This document shows positions 12,915 to 25,215 of a DNA stretch of 64,000 nt, piece after piece. Every line of letters begins with the position of its first letter. The first letter of the stretch is position 1. The notes under the pieces are model-generated. The model did no database searches, had not been told where the DNA came from, and worked only from the letters and a program-made list of their open reading frames with translations. The stretch spans positions 15,149,747 to 15,213,746 of the forward strand of contig VDFB02000001.1 of assembly GCA_007258455.2 (NCBI GenBank). Direction: 5' to 3'. The stretch is from Sequoia sempervirens. Its lineage: Eukaryota > Streptophyta > Pinopsida > Cupressales > Cupressaceae. Both the position numbers and the translations under genes were made by a program.

Positions 12915-13796
12915 ATGGAAGATTGTGAGGATAGAGAAGTTCTAATTTGGCTCTATAAAGATGATAATGAAGCAGTTCTTAATGTTAAACTACTTACTGA
13001 TCAATATGGTAAAGGATATTCAATCATGCAAAAGATGGGCTATGGTGGTAATGGTCCTATCAGAAAGAGAAAAGGAGTAATTGAGCCTATTCACCTTCTA
13101 GGACTTGCTACAAAAGATAAAACAGGACTGGGCTATGATACTAACTCAAAAGAAGTAACATCTAAGAAGTTTCATAATACTATTCTCACATTGCAAGAAG
13201 GGTGTGATACAAGAAAAACATGTTTGACAACAATCTAGAATTTTGTGGATAATAATTATGACACAGACTCTGGTGAATATGAATGGGACACCATCCACAA
13301 TGATGAGTTCTGGAGGGACAAAAAGGTTGATGTGGTACACAAGTACACCCCAACTCTAATCAAAGGTGAAGGGTCAGTGTCCCAACCACATGAATCTGAA
13401 CTACAAGGTGACTATGATTCTAGTGATACCGAGTCACATTTAATCGAACAAGATTATCTTGATAACAGTACCATCATCGATTTGCCTCATACCTCAGATC
13501 CTACAGAAAACTCTATTATGACCATAACCATAGCTAATTTCATGCAACCTAATGACTCGCTACCACTGATCCATCCCGATCTTATTGAGTGGGATTCATC
13601 TAGACCTATTGATCTACCTATGTTCCCAAGCGATGAATCAATCATGAACTTCCTTTCCACATATGACACAAATGATTGTTCCACTAGTGAATTTCAGCAT
13701 AGAGTCTTTAATCAGGCGAGTGTCAAGTCTCCTAGCTGCAAAAATAAAAATAAAAAGAAAGATCTAATGGTGAAAACTAGAATCTGGCAGTATTAG
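12915..13796 (+). pseudogene. S1 polyprotein segment with a G-patch motif
   Basis: Same frame as the protease part, with a stop at 12822-12824 and another at 13236. Residues around 13005-13140 read GYSIMQKMGYGGNGPIRKR and then KTGLGYD, the pattern of a G-patch: a glycine-rich, RNA-associated motif of about 45 residues with a hydrophobic start. G-patch segments between protease and RT are known in some retroelements. The following 180 codons (13245-13796) are acidic, with repeated LIEWDSS or IDLP-type text, and form the linker before RT. No enzymatic role can be assigned. Confidence 0.7.
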
Positions 13797-13908
13797 ATCA
13801 AACAAAAGATAAAAAAAGAGTGTATCAGATGGTGAAAACCTTTTTAATGCACCTGATGATGGGATATTTGACACTCTCCCAGAGCATTATCATGAGTGAT
13901 CACCTATC

Positions 13909-15150
13909 TTGATTAAGCCAACAAAACTAGTTAATCTTGAAACTATAGAAAAATCAAGGATCCTACAGTTAGCTGCCTCAATGATAGATAAAGAAGTACT
14001 TGGATTCATGGAATTTCTTAGAGAAAATCAAGTCAAGTTTTCCTGGTCTTATGCAGACATGCCAGGTCTTGATCTTAATCTTATAATGCATCACTTTTCC
14101 ATCGAACTAGGAGTGAAACTGGTGAAACAAAAAATTAGAAAGATGCATCCTCATGTTGCACTACTAGTTAAAGAACTTTGAAAACTCCTTGATGTGGGAT
14201 TTATAAGATCGATCGACTATGCAAAATGGATCTCTAACATCGTTCCTGTGTCCAAGCCCCACAAAAGTGTCAGAGTGTGCACAGATTTCAGAGATCTTAA
14301 TAAGGCATGTCCTAAGGATGACTTCCTGCTTCCGAGCATCGATACAATAGTTGATCTGACTGCTAGCCATGCCATGTATTCACTAATGGATGGTTTTTCT
14401 TGTTACAACCAAATCAAGATTGCACTTGAAGACCAGGAAAAAACAATGTTCATATGTCCATGGGGGACTTACTGTTGGAATGTCATGCCTTTCAGTCTAA
14501 AGAATGTCGGGCTACTTACCAAAGAGATATGACTACAATTTTTCATGACATGATGCACACATTCATGGAAGATTATGTAGATTGCATATTGGCCAAATCA
14601 TACACAATAGAAGGACATCTTGAAGTGTTATCCAAAATATTTGCAAGGTTGGAATAGTTCAAAGTTCACCTCAACCCAAAGAAATGTGTTTTTGGGGTCA
14701 CATCTGGGAAGATCTTAGGATACATAGTGTCAACAAAAGGAATTGAAGTAGATCCTGCCAAGGTGCAAGCAATCATGGAAATGCCTCCACCAAGGAATAT
14801 CAGTCAATTGAGGTCATTTCAAGGATGAATTCAATCTATACGAAGGTTCATTGCACAACTAGCTGATAAAATCATACCTTTCACACATCTATTGCATAAG
14901 AATGTTCCTTTCAAACGGGATGATAATTGTGAATTGGACTTTCAATAGATCAAAGAGTACTTGATGAGCCCACTAGTTTTAGTACCACCAAATCTAGACA
15001 AACCTCTCATCTTATATATTGCCACAATAGAGAAATTTTTGGGAGCATTATTAGCACAAGAAGATGCTAGCCAAACACTAACAGGTCATGAACTCAAGTA
15101 AACTTTCATTGAGAAGGCTTGTTTAGTAGTAGTCTTTTGCCTCACATAAA
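13909..15150 (+). pseudogene. S1 reverse transcriptase and RNase H, broken
   Basis: The RT fingers and palm are clear: VCTDFRDLNKACPKDDF, then FSCYNQIKI, then the catalytic motif decayed to YVDCILAKS (usual YVDD). RT tail signatures follow: HLNPKKCVFGV, GKILGYIVS and RFIAQLADKI. The gypsy RNase H starts at about 14960 (LVLVPPNLDKPLILYIA, FLGALLAQ). The frame changes near 14500, and stops occur at 14179, 14656, 14827, 14947 and others. RT copies element RNA into cDNA and RNase H removes the RNA. This copy is dead. Confidence 0.85.
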
Positions 15151-15410
15151 TTTTGACACTACATTTTAACTCATACAATCAATCTTGTTGCAAAGATTGA
15201 TCCGCTCAAGTATATGTTAAGCAAAGCTACATTGATAGGAAGGCTAGTAAAATGGGTTATGATACTAAGCAAGTTTGACATTTATTATGTTGGTTGCAAA
15301 GTAATCAAAGGACAAGTTATCACTAATCAACTAGTTGAAGCACCACTACAAGAAGAGCATCCCATACACATTGACTTTCCATATGCTAATGTCTTCACTA
15401 CAGAATCAAA

Positions 15411-15815
15411 GCAACCTTGGTCTTTATACTTTGATGGATCTTTCATTTAACATAGATTGGGGGCAGGCATACTCTTTGTCACCCCTCAAGGAAATACCAT
15501 TCCTCGGTCATATCGGCTAATGTTTCCATGCACTAATAACATAGCCAAATATGAAGTTTTAATCACTAGACTCAAGATAGCATTGGAATGGAGGATCAAA
15601 AAATTACAAGTTTATGGTGAGTCATAGTTAGTCATTAATCAGATCAATGATGATTATCAGACCAAAGATGACAAACTGTTTCCATATAAGAAGATGGTTG
15701 ATGATTTCAAGAAGTATTTTATGGATATGAAGTTCATACAAATTCTAAGACTTGATAGCAAAGTTGATGATGTCATGGCCACGATCACATCATTATTGCA
15801 ACTACCAAAAAATTA
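15411..15815 (+). pseudogene. S1 second RNase H (aRH type), downstream of RT
   Basis: WSLYFDGSF, then TNNIAKYEVLITRLKIALEW, then LVINQINDDYQTKDDK identify a plant-type additional RNase H. Tat elements carry this between their own RNase H and integrase, which is its place here. Catalytic residues are partly lost: the Glu of NNIAEYE is Lys, and the following Asp position is Glu. In-frame stops lie at about 15448, 15625 and 15813. The domain would assist RNA removal during reverse transcription. Confidence 0.8.
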
Positions 15816-15816
15816 G

Positions 15817-16804
15817 GCTCGCTATGAATTTCTGGTGGAACAATCATTTACACCTGCTTATGACAAACCTGAAAGCCAAATCATCTGCCACTTAGTAGGA
15901 TCTGATTCCCCTTGGTATGGAAAGATTTATGCCTACCTCAAATATGACATCTTACCACCTGACCTATCTCGTAACCAAAAGCGCAATTTTATTCACCAAT
16001 CCTCTCGCTATACTCTTATCATTGGCAACCTTTATCATTGTGGTCTTAATGGTACTTTACTTTGATGACTTGAACATGACAAATCTGACAAGGCTTTACA
16101 AGAAGTTCATGGTGGCATTTGTGGTACTCATTCAAGTGGACTGACCTTATCCAAGAAATTGATTAGAATGGGTTATTACTGGCCGACTATGAAGAGGGCA
16201 TCATTCACTTTCGTGAAGAAGTGCTCTAAATGTCAGATTCATGGAAATCTCATTCATGCTCCTAGACAAGAACTTCAACTGTTCATGCCAACTTGGCCAT
16301 TCTCTCAATGGGGGTTAGATCTAGTTGGCAAGATTCATCCCTCATCATCGAACGGACACAAGTTTATCATCACAGTGACAAAGTATTTTACCAAGTGGAT
16401 TGAGGTAGTACCTCTCACTAAGGTTACCGACAAACAAATTTCATCGTTCATACTCAACTATCTCATTTGTTGGTATGGCATTCCCAACTCCATTATCACA
16501 GATAATGGACGACCATTCAAGAATAAGGATGTTGATGAACTTTGTGAGCAATTCCATATCCAACACACATATTCAACACCTTATTATCCATAAGGGAATG
16601 GCCAAGCAGAGGCCTCAAACAAGATAATAATGAAAATCTTGAAAAAGACTATGAATGATGCAGGGAAAGATTGGAATGTTCAACTTAATCCTGCAATATG
16701 GGCCTACAAAACTAGCATATGAACACCAATAAGAGCAACACCATTTTCTTGTCTATGGAGCAGAAGCCATTTTTCTACTAGAGATTGAGATTCCATCACT
16801 AAGG
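15817..16804 (+). pseudogene. S1 integrase N-terminus and core, cut by GyB
   Basis: The zinc-binding HHCC module is visible at 16090-16250 (EVHGGICGTHS ... KKCSKCQ). The catalytic core follows with Asp in GLDLVGKI (about 16318), Asp in ITDNGRPF (about 16500) and Glu in GQAEASNK (about 16604). Stops at 16063 and 16591 and a frame change near 16720 break it. At 16805 the gene is interrupted by the minus-strand element GyB; the rest of integrase is at 37750. Integrase inserts element cDNA into the chromosome. Confidence 0.85.
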
Positions 16805-16809
16805 GTATC
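16805..16809. other. Left target-site duplication of GyB (GTATC)
   Basis: GTATC directly precedes the LTR start TGTTGATGG and recurs at 37745-37749 after the other LTR. Five bp is the size made by LTR-retrotransposon integrases. Confidence 0.85.
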
Positions 16810-17621
16810 TGTTGATGGTGCCAAGTTGACCCACAATGTGTAGGTAAGATAAAAGTGAAATATCTCACCTCTCCTGAAAAAGATAATCAACAATGAAACT
16901 GATCACCTCCCAAGGTCTTTGATGTTGGTTCAGAACGTTGTTGTTTCATGAAGTGGTCAATATGGCTGTAATGTTCAAGGGGCCTGCTGGTTTTGAGCTT
17001 TTGGATTGTTATAAGATCAAACATATATTTAAACCTACTTTAACTAGTGGTTTTAAAGAAATAGAAAAAAAGATAGATTAAATCTTTTAAACTAAAGAGA
17101 ATGTTGATTCATTCAACTAATCAAACTTGTTACCTTCTAAGGAATTCTTAAAGTAAAACTATAGAATAAAATTAACTTGTGATTAATACACAATTTCATT
17201 CATTTACAGTGCAAAATTTAACAATAGATTGCAAATCATCATTCAAAAAAACATAAAATAAAATTACATTCCTTGAAATATTTTCAAATCAAATGATTAA
17301 CCCAAAATAAATACCATTTTGGAGCACAATATGAAGTAGATTTAAATCTTGTTGCTTCTACTATTGGTGAAACAGATAAACAACATTTACAAATCTGGCA
17401 ATATCACCAGTGTATAGAAAACTCATGTCTTTGAATTATCTCCATCTATACTAAGAAAATCTGGAAGATACATCACCTCCTCCTGCTAAACTTAACTCCT
17501 ACTCTATTTCTACTCTTGAGCTTTTTTATCTACCTTCTAACCCTAACTGCTAATTCTTAACCAGAAAGAAGAAGATAAAGAAGAAAAAGATCTCCCTCCC
17601 CAGCTAAAGAGGTGAGAACAT

Positions 17622-17632
17622 CATATTTATAC
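17622..17632 (-). promoter_or_regulatory. TATA box of GyB LTR A
   Basis: Minus-strand GTATAAATATG. The same box is conserved in LTR B at 36385-36395, where as the 5' LTR it would drive transcription of GyB. Confidence 0.55.
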
Positions 17633-18659
17633 ATGCGCATCCAAAATGAGTCGGCCCTATTTTAGGGTTTACAAAATAAGTCGGATACAAAAAATATTGG
17701 CCCTTGAAGAGTTTGGAACAAATTCAATCATGCATTCAATGCATATACTCTGTTCGTGTCAGTGAGAGATCATTCTCGAGCATTGTCTCCAGATCTTTTA
17801 CAACCATCATCATTAACTCAGAGCCATCGTGCCTACCATTAAGAATTCATGTGTGTCATCCTCAACCTTGAAAACCACTCCCACAGTGCTGCTTTGAAAG
17901 TTCCAAGGGTATTATTGTTCACATCCACCTACTCTTTCCAGCGAACGACCTCCTCCCTTTACACTTTCCTCTTAGCCTAGAACCTTTTCACAGGTTGATC
18001 TTCTTGTGAAGCAACATTAGATGCTCCTAACCTGCTTTAATCCTACAAAACAATACCTTCATTAGTCCTCTAAAGCATAAAAAATATCATCATTCATCCT
18101 ACCTTTCATATATCTTTCATTTAATTATACTTAGCAAAAAGAGACTCAACTCTGGCAGAGGCAAAACCAAATTTGAACCAAAAACATACTTACCTTTAAT
18201 ACCCGCAGGGGCAGAGCTAAAATAAAACTAGAACCAAGACCGGAGTCGGAACAGGAATGAAACATGGAAATAACCAACATTTCCAAGTTTCACCCACATT
18301 CTAGGTCCTCATCTACAAAAGAAAAGAAACCGAGGACAACAGTAGGGCGGGGGCGGAATTGGAACTAGATGAGGAAACTAAATTTGGCTATAACTCCATA
18401 TCCCAAATCCTTCCCAAACTTGGCCCCGAAAAAGAGACCAAACACTAGGAACAAAACACAAAAACAAACACAAACGGGATCAGAGAAAAAACCGATCCTA
18501 GGTGAACCACAACGGGGGTGGAAGTGGAACAAAAACCTGACCCTGAACTTTCTCCAAATTCCAGGTTTGGTATCCATCCTGCCTTCACCTCTGAAAACAC
18601 ATAGAAATGATGAAAAAAGGATGAAGGAAATAGGGAAGACAACACCCCATGACCAAACA

Positions 18660-19010
18660 ATCAGAAAAAAAAGGCAAAACAAATGAGTTCGGCAGAATCA
18701 AGACCGGAACGGAACCAAAACCTAGAACTTCAGAAAAGTTCCATAGTTCGGTTTTGGTCTGCATTCTACATCCACCTGAATAAAAGAAGACAAATAAGCA
18801 AAACAAAGGAAACCGGTGGAACCGGAACTAGGAACCAAGAAAATTTCTAGAGTTTGGTTTCGGTCCACTTTCTGCATCTGCCAAAATAAGAGACAAAAAA
18901 CAAACAAAACAAAGGAAACCGGTGGAACCAGAACCAGGAACCTAGAAAAGTTCTAGAGTTCGGTTTCAGTCCACGTTCCACGTTCGCCAAAACAAAACAA
19001 AAAATTCTTA
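18660..19010 (-). repeat. Tandem 112-bp sub-repeat in LTR A
   Basis: Three units of about 112 bp, each with a GGAACCGG-type block followed by AGTTC(C/T)(A/G)(T/G)AG and TTCGGTTT. LTR B has only two comparable units (37437-37640), which accounts for most of the length difference between the LTRs. Confidence 0.75.
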
Positions 19011-19087
19011 AGGCAGAAAACAAAACTTTAAAATGGGGGACCTATTTTAAACAAGTTTAAAATGGGGTGGTTATGCAAGGCATAACA

Positions 19088-20107
19088 ATTAGCAACCTGG
19101 CTGGGAAAAATGGTTTAACCATTTTCAACAAAACGAAGGATTTAGCTACCCAGAACTCCTGGTTTATGGACATCACAACTCCAGTTAGGTCAGTTTTAAC
19201 AACCAAGGTTGAGCTAGAATCTCAAATGTAAATCACACTGGCTACCCCTGAATCTATGTGTGTGCTTGACGGTGCATCACCCTTTTAAAAAGTTTTCTTC
19301 ATCTTTTGAACAATAATGCGCAAGATTTGAACTACATGAGTTAATTCCCTTTAGTTGTTGTGCAATGATATCCTGGGCATAGCTTCGCTACTAGTCAAGC
19401 ATCTATAGCTCTAACGGAGATACCTCTAGTTTTCTCATAGCAGTGCTCTATTGCCAGTCAGACATCCATAGCCCTGATAGAGATACTGGAATAACCCATT
19501 CAATATTGAGTCCTCTTTTCTTAGATAGTTCCTTTTTCTTGAAGTTTCAGATATTTCATTCAATTCTTTCTCAATATGTTAGATGTCCAACATCTGTTCT
19601 GGGTTGAAAACTACCATGGACCTCATAATAGCATTTGGGGAATCAGATTTTTCACTCAAATCTTGCAACACCATCACCCTAAGAAAAATATACCATTACG
19701 AAAGGATATGTATCTATTGATTTGTGATAGATTCATCCATAGCTAATGAAGATTGTTTACTTTGCACCTTGCTTTCAAAACTTTCCACAACCCTTATTGC
19801 TAATGGACATAAAACAACAAATTTAGGACAAAATCATCCAATCAGAAAACCTAAAAATATCTAAACCAACCTCTCTCCAGGAAACCAAAGTATACTTCAG
19901 ATAACAACCCCCTTACAATTGCATAAAATGAAGGTCCCCACAAAGAAAAAAAACAAAGGAACAACAAGAAAAAGAACAAAAGAAAAGGAAAACAAGGAAA
20001 ACAAAAAAACTATTTACATAAACACAACCCAATGAAGTACAAGATCTTTCACGGCCCAAAATAATGTTTGAGAAACTATCCATTGACAGGAAATGGAACA
20101 GGTTCTC
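19088..20107 (-). other. GyB 3' non-coding region
   Basis: About 1 kb between the integrase end and the 3' LTR. No coding signal on either strand. It contains a run of CAAAGA/AAGGAAAACAA (19945-20010) and otherwise unremarkable AT-rich text. Confidence 0.6.
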
Positions 20108-20119
20108 CTATTAAACTGC

Positions 20120-21100
20120 TTAGCCAAAAGGCATTTTCTCCCAGGATTTCAGCAATTTGATAGGGACCCAACCAAAGCTTATCAAACGTCTGTGATCACC
20201 TTTCTTTTCGTTATCCTTATCCCATAATAGCACAAGGTCTGATATTCTGAAAGCCTTGACTTTGGCTCTTTTGTTCAACAAATGTTTAACAATAGCTTGG
20301 TGCTTAAAGAATTGCTGCAAAGCAGCATCTCTTTGCTCTTTTAATCTCAACAAGCTAGCTAACCTTACTTCAATCCTATCATCACTAGAGTAAAATTTCT
20401 ACATAAATTTTGGAACAGGTATTTGCAAGTGAATAGGGAACATGGGCTCTTAGCCATACACTTGCTTAAATGGTGAATTCTTTAAAGCAGCCTTGATCCT
20501 AGTCCTATCTTCCCACAAAGCAAATATTAACTTGGTATGCCAGTCCCTAGGATTGTTCTCTAACAATTTTTTGATTACTCCTAGGAGATTCTTATCAGTT
20601 GATTCTGCAACTCCATTTCCTTATGGGTAATAGTTTGAATAATACTTTAAAACAATCTTATGATGATAAGCCCATGAAATGAACTCGGCAGAAGAAAAGG
20701 AAGAGCCATTGTCACATACCAGTGCAAAGGGTACTCCAAACCTAGTTGTGATGCATTCGGTGAGGAACATGATTACCAATTCTGTTGTGTTATTCTGGCG
20801 AGGTATAACTTTTGTCCATCTCCTGCAGTAATCCGTGGTAGTCAAAATGAATTTGTGTCCTACAGAAGAATTTGGGTTAATTACCTTAATAAAATCAAGT
20901 GCCCATTGGGCAAATGGCCTTACCTCATAAACAGGTTGCAATGGCATGGTTGAATGGCACTCTCTTGATGCAAAAATTTGACATATATGACATGTTCTTA
21001 CATGGAGGGCATCCTTGAACACACGTGGCTAATAATAACCAGATTTGAGGATCTGATGTGCTAATGAATTTACAGAACCATGAATTGTGCCATGTTTCCC
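20120..21100 (-). pseudogene. GyB integrase, degenerate
   Basis: On the minus strand, the zinc module tail HVRTCHICQIF leads into the core with Asp in QWALDFIKV (about 20905), Asp in VCDNGSSF (about 20715) and Glu in GNGVAEST just after a stop at about 20620. The C-terminal part (20353-20120) has DLVLLWDKDNEKKGDHRR, the DxVLLWDKxxEKKG signature of this integrase type, then FGWVPIKLL. No chromodomain is visible. Stops occur at about 20620, 20450 and 20400, so the gene is non-functional. Confidence 0.85.
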
Positions 21101-21522
21101 ATGAAATTTAGCAATTGCATGCTTAGCCTCTTGTTGATCAAGGCATCATAGATAAACTCCCTCAAAATTATTTTTGTATAAAAATCCTCCTTCAATCATA
21201 TAATGGGAGCTTTTCATTTCATTTCTCTCCTATGAGTTGTATTCATTTCCTCTCGGCACCGATTATTGAGCATGAAATAAATAATATTGGCAAACCAAGG
21301 ATCATTAGGAAAGGACCGTGTTGTGAATTGCTGACAAATAATGTTCTTACCAGCATCTGCCATTGATTTAGACAAGCCTTGACCTTAGAAAAGTTTCATA
21401 GGGTGAATCTCTAGATCGAACTCCTATAAAATAGCCATCCATTTCCCCTTTCATTCTCCCAACTCGCTCTACATAAGTAGAGACTTCACAACAGCATCAA
21501 GAACTACAACAATAATTTGACT

Positions 21523-22887
21523 TCAAAGGATATAGTGCCTAAACTTCTTGACAACTCTAACCAGCATAAAAGCTTGTTTCTCAAGAGGCAGGTACTTGAC
21601 TTCAACATTCTTAAATGGGGAACTCATGAAGACAATTGGCCTTTCATCCCCTTCCTCTCTTCGTTGTGCCAGGACAGCGGCACATGAGTGTTCAGAAGCA
21701 AAAGAATAAACATAAAATGGCTTCAAGTAGTCAGGACTGGTGAGGACTAGCACCTTCGAATCGGATTGCTTAACCTAAGAAAATGCAGCCTTTGCCTCAT
21801 TACTCCATTCTATTCTAGCATCTTTCTTCATCATTTTGTTCAAAGGTTTAACAATCTCTGCGAAACCTGTGATAAAATTTCTCACAAAGTTGATCTTTCC
21901 AAAGAAAGATCTCATCTCCTTCTTAATTCCTAGCATGGTTAACTTTAAAATAGACTCAACTTAGTCTGGATCTATTGATATCCCTCTTTTCGATATTAAG
22001 TGTCCCAAAAGTTTCCCTTCAGAAACTCTGAACACACATTTTTTAGGATTCAGAGAGACGCCATATCAGATACATATTTCAAGGACTTTAGCCAAGTTTG
22101 TAGTATGGTTTAGTCTATCTTTAGAGAATACTGTCAGGTCATCCATATAAACAATGATGGATTTACCAATCAAATATTGGAACGCTACATCCATGGCATG
22201 CTGAAAGGTTGCTCCAGCGTTTATCAAACCAAATGGAATCCTTCTATAAGCAAATGTTCCCCACTTAGTAGTGAAGGTTGTCTTCATTTTGTCTTCATAA
22301 TTAACAATCACCTGATTGTATCCAAAATAACCATTGAGGAATGATATCATTTGAGACCCATTGACAGTTTGCAAGACTTCATCTAGAGAAGGGAGTGGGT
22401 AGTTGTCTTTTTCTGAAGCTTTATTCAGATTCCTGAAATCTACACATAGCCTAATCTCTCCATTCTTCTTACGAACTTGAACCAAGTTAGCCACCCATGT
22501 TGAATGTTGTACAGGGAAGATTATTCTTGCTGAAAGCAATTTCTAAACTTTCTTAAAGATCAGTGGTTCAATCAGGGCATTGACAGGACGTTGTTTTTGC
22601 CAAAATGGTCTAGCTTCAAGCTTCAAAGGAATAGTATGAGTTATCACAGAAGTATCAAATGTTTTTAGATCTTCATATCCCCAAGCTATTGCAGCAAAAA
22701 ATTTCTTTAGTGCCCTCAGTATATATTTTCTAATTGCTTCAAGGCAGGATTTTCCTATGTAAACATTTCTTTCAGGGCCAGAATCAGCTAGGTTAACAGT
22801 TTCATATTCACCTCCTTTATCTTCAGTTGATACCTTTTCCCGAGCCCTTGGGTCTAAATCGAAAATTCTTTCTAAGGCCACCATTCC
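21523..22887 (-). pseudogene. GyB reverse transcriptase and gypsy RNase H
   Basis: The RT reads from about 22590 (RPVNALIEPLIFKKV) through VRKKNGEIRLCVDFRNLNKA and FLNGYFGYNQVI to an intact YMDD box (VYMDDLTVF, about 22141-22156). One in-frame stop separates the 22884-22543 and 22539-22066 stretches. The RNase H of gypsy type follows at 21753-21523 (YFVYSFASE-like, AAVLAQRREEG, KYLPLEKQAF). The catalytic box is preserved, but stops and shifts between 22066 and 21753 break the frame. Confidence 0.85.
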
Positions 22888-23028
22888 CTTAGGAATGATA
22901 TTAATTTTTAAATTAAGGACACCCTCTGTATTGCAGTCTTTGGGGTTCCAGTTTCCTTGATCCCTATCAGACTCATCGATGATCTATCCTTCGAAAACAT
23001 TTGAGCTTGCTAGAAAAGCGAGGATATG

Positions 23029-23654
23029 TCAATCATCGTCGAAGACTTGAAAGTTCCTAACATTATTAGGAACAACCGGGGTGGATATCAATTCTACTAA
23101 GAATCTCTTAAGCTTGGAGCCTTGCATGGGTTCCAAGGTACTTGCAGCAACAACTAATGAATTAGCTATTTGATTCTCCTCTCTAGGAATTAAACTAATC
23201 CCAAAAGCATGAAAGTCTTCAATTAGGTTCCACACCCAATTTCTATAAGTTGTGAGCCTTTTATTGTGACATGTGTATTGGCTACGTACTTGCTTAATAA
23301 TCACTTCCAAATCTCCTTTAACCATCAAGGTAGTAACTTTCTTCTGATGTGCCAACATCAATCCCCGAGCTAATGATTCATACTCTACTATATTGTTAGT
23401 GCACCTAAACTGCAACCTGTAAGAAGCAAAAAAAATTTCCCTTTCGTGCTGGTTAATTCAATTCCAATGCCATGCCTTGTTTTAGATTTGGATCCATCAA
23501 ACATGAGGGTCCATAGCTGATTATGAGCTAGGGTTGATCCCTTTGAGTTTGTTGTGGGTGTTTGGATAAGATGAACCATAGGTGGGGCCACTTGATCTTT
23601 TGCATCAAATATTGGGAATGGGTGTTCAAAAGGTTCCTCAAGTGCAATTCCCAA
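23029..23654 (-). pseudogene. GyB extra RNase H located upstream of RT
   Basis: WTLMFDGSKSKTRHGIGIEL, then after a frameshift near 23415 CTNNIVEYESLARGL, then MVKGDLEVIIKQV, then PREENQIANSL: the four blocks of a plant-type RNase H. Catalytic Asp, Glu and Asp are visible; the last Asp position reads Asn. It lies between protease and RT and is separate from the gypsy RNase H at 21753-21523, so GyB has two RNase H domains. S1 in the same window carries its extra copy after RT. Confidence 0.85.
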
Positions 23655-23693
23655 TTCCTGGTCAAATATATCATGTAATCCTAGGATATCTTT

Positions 23694-24273
23694 CTAACAG
23701 TCACTTGTATCTTTGATTAATCCCCTGGGTTTTGGTATACTTGTGAGTGCAGGGGTATCAAACAAACCTTGGGGTTGTTCATCGTAACTACATTGGTCTG
23801 GTATTATGATCGGGGTAGGTTCAGTTTGAGGAGGGATTTCCTTTGAAGGTATATTATCCCTAATTAACATTATTGCATTTTTGGATTCGAATGAGAAGTG
23901 ATCTGAAATGGCCTCAAGGTGACTTGGGTGGGTCTCTTTGGTTTGGGAAACATGATTTAAAACACCAATGCAGGGTTGGTAGGTTAGTTCTGAATGATCT
24001 TGGTAGTGTATCCTACACCAATTAGGGAGTAGAAAACTTCGCATATCGATATTTTCCCCTAAGACCAGCTGATCATGTTGCAACTTCTTGATCAATACCT
24101 ATTGGTTCACATTAATCATGGAATTTTTCCATTGGCAAATCTTTAGAATCAAGAACTAAAAAGGTCAGAATTTCTTCTCTTTTATAAACCCCTATCTCGG
24201 TTTCAAAATAAGCTACCTCATTGGGAAAATCATACTCAGTGATGATATGTTTGAGGCGAGGTTCACTCTCAAT
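23694..24273 (-). pseudogene. GyB linker between protease and extra RNase H
   Basis: Minus-strand open text of 133 codons (24095-23694) plus upstream coding text that continues the protease frame past the G1 insertion point (IRIESEPRLKHIITEYDF). NWCRIHYQDHSEL resembles NWCRLHDTATHFE in the GyB gag end (about 34090), possibly a repeated Cys/His knuckle. No enzymatic domain is recognised. Confidence 0.65.
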
Positions 24274-24277
24274 CCTA
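24274..24277. other. Left target-site duplication of G1 (CCTA)
   Basis: CCTA directly before GGGTATGTGC, repeated at 33117-33120 after CATACCC. Deleting G1 with one CCTA restores a continuous GyB protease-to-linker coding text, so the duplication is real and 4 bp long. Confidence 0.85.
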
Positions 24278-24990
24278 GGGTATGTGCAGGATCATGATGG
24301 GCCAAACAGGCCCTTAAGTGGCAATGAAAATTCAGAAAAATCAGAGTTAGGCAACTTGACCTAAAAATTTGAATAAGTTATCTATATTATTTCAAAAACA
24401 TGTAAGAATAGAATCTATGGGAAATTGAATGTAGTTTCTAAACTACTAGGTTTATTTTTTTTTAAACAAAATCTATTTGGTGAAAATTTGAAATTTCAAT
24501 GCAGCATTACTTAAATTTCAGGAAAAAAATAAGTAGGTGTCTATTTGACCACCCTAACCATAATAAAATGATAATATTTTTTTATGATATTTTAGACATA
24601 AGTAGAGGACTCATGTCTAGATGTGACGCATATTTTTTTGTAATTTTTTATTACAACTTTTTAAAAATATAAAAACTCATATTTCTAACCACCTTAACTT
24701 GGTCAAAACTTTATGAAATTCAATTTTATTTTTTTTAATCCTATACTATGCAAAGCATAGAATGTGACGCATGTTTCGGATTCAAAAATAATTATACCAT
24801 TTCAAAGTTATAGATGTTTTACAATCAGCCTATCAATCAAGACTTTAGTCATAATTCTAATAGAAAATGAATAATAATAATCTATTAAATTCAAAATAAA
24901 GCATAATTTATATTGGCAAAAAGCTAAGAATCTCCTCTACAAACCCTTTTCATTTTATCAATTTTGGCTAAAAATCAAGTCGTCAGCCAC
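24278..24990 (+). repeat. G1 left terminal block shared with the MITEs
   Basis: Nearly collinear with X2 (2255-2980) and, inverted, with X0 and X1. It ends at GTCAGCCACAT. Non-coding. In the MITEs this block is joined directly to the last few dozen bases of the G1 right end. Confidence 0.8.
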
Positions 24991-25129
24991 ATGGGCGAAG
25001 TCCAGAAAAACAAGTTAAGCTATTAAACACGCTTTTTGTGTTGGCTTTTTAGGATTGGCATCTCCTAACCAAATACCAAAGCAAACCTGAGCCTATTCCC
25101 TAGGTAATGAATTTTGTGTCAGAAATATC

Positions 25130-25215
25130 AAATATCGGATTTAAATCAGATATCTGATTTGAATCGAATATCCGATTTGAATCAGATATCCAATGTATAT
25201 CTGATATCCAATTTG
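25130..25215. repeat. G1 left subterminal repeat cluster
   Basis: Overlapping direct and inverted copies of a motif near AATCAGATATCTGATTTGAAT, itself partly palindromic (GATATC core). The same motif forms the right subterminal cluster (32803-32975). Subterminal repeats are typical transposase-binding regions in DNA transposons; binding here is inferred. Confidence 0.75.

Larger units (their letters stand above)
16810..19087 (-). repeat. GyB 3' LTR (copy A), 2278 bp
   Basis: Read on minus it starts TGTTATGCCTTGCATAACC and ends at CCATCAACA. It is collinear with copy B at 35575-37744. Differences include one extra unit of about 112 bp in the 18660-19010 region and small indels near 17690 and 17945. 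Open frames on both strands between 18365 and 18907 are low-complexity and also occur in copy B, so they are LTR sequence and not genes. I do not see a clear polypurine tract next to 19088. Confidence 0.85.

Noticed and set aside
18365..18907. Open frames of 60-105 codons on both strands
   Set aside because: They lie in LTR A, are low in complexity, occur on both strands at once, and recur in LTR B at 36864-37735.
19088..19110. Polypurine tract of GyB
   Set aside because: The minus-strand text next to LTR A is not purine-rich; I could not identify the tract.
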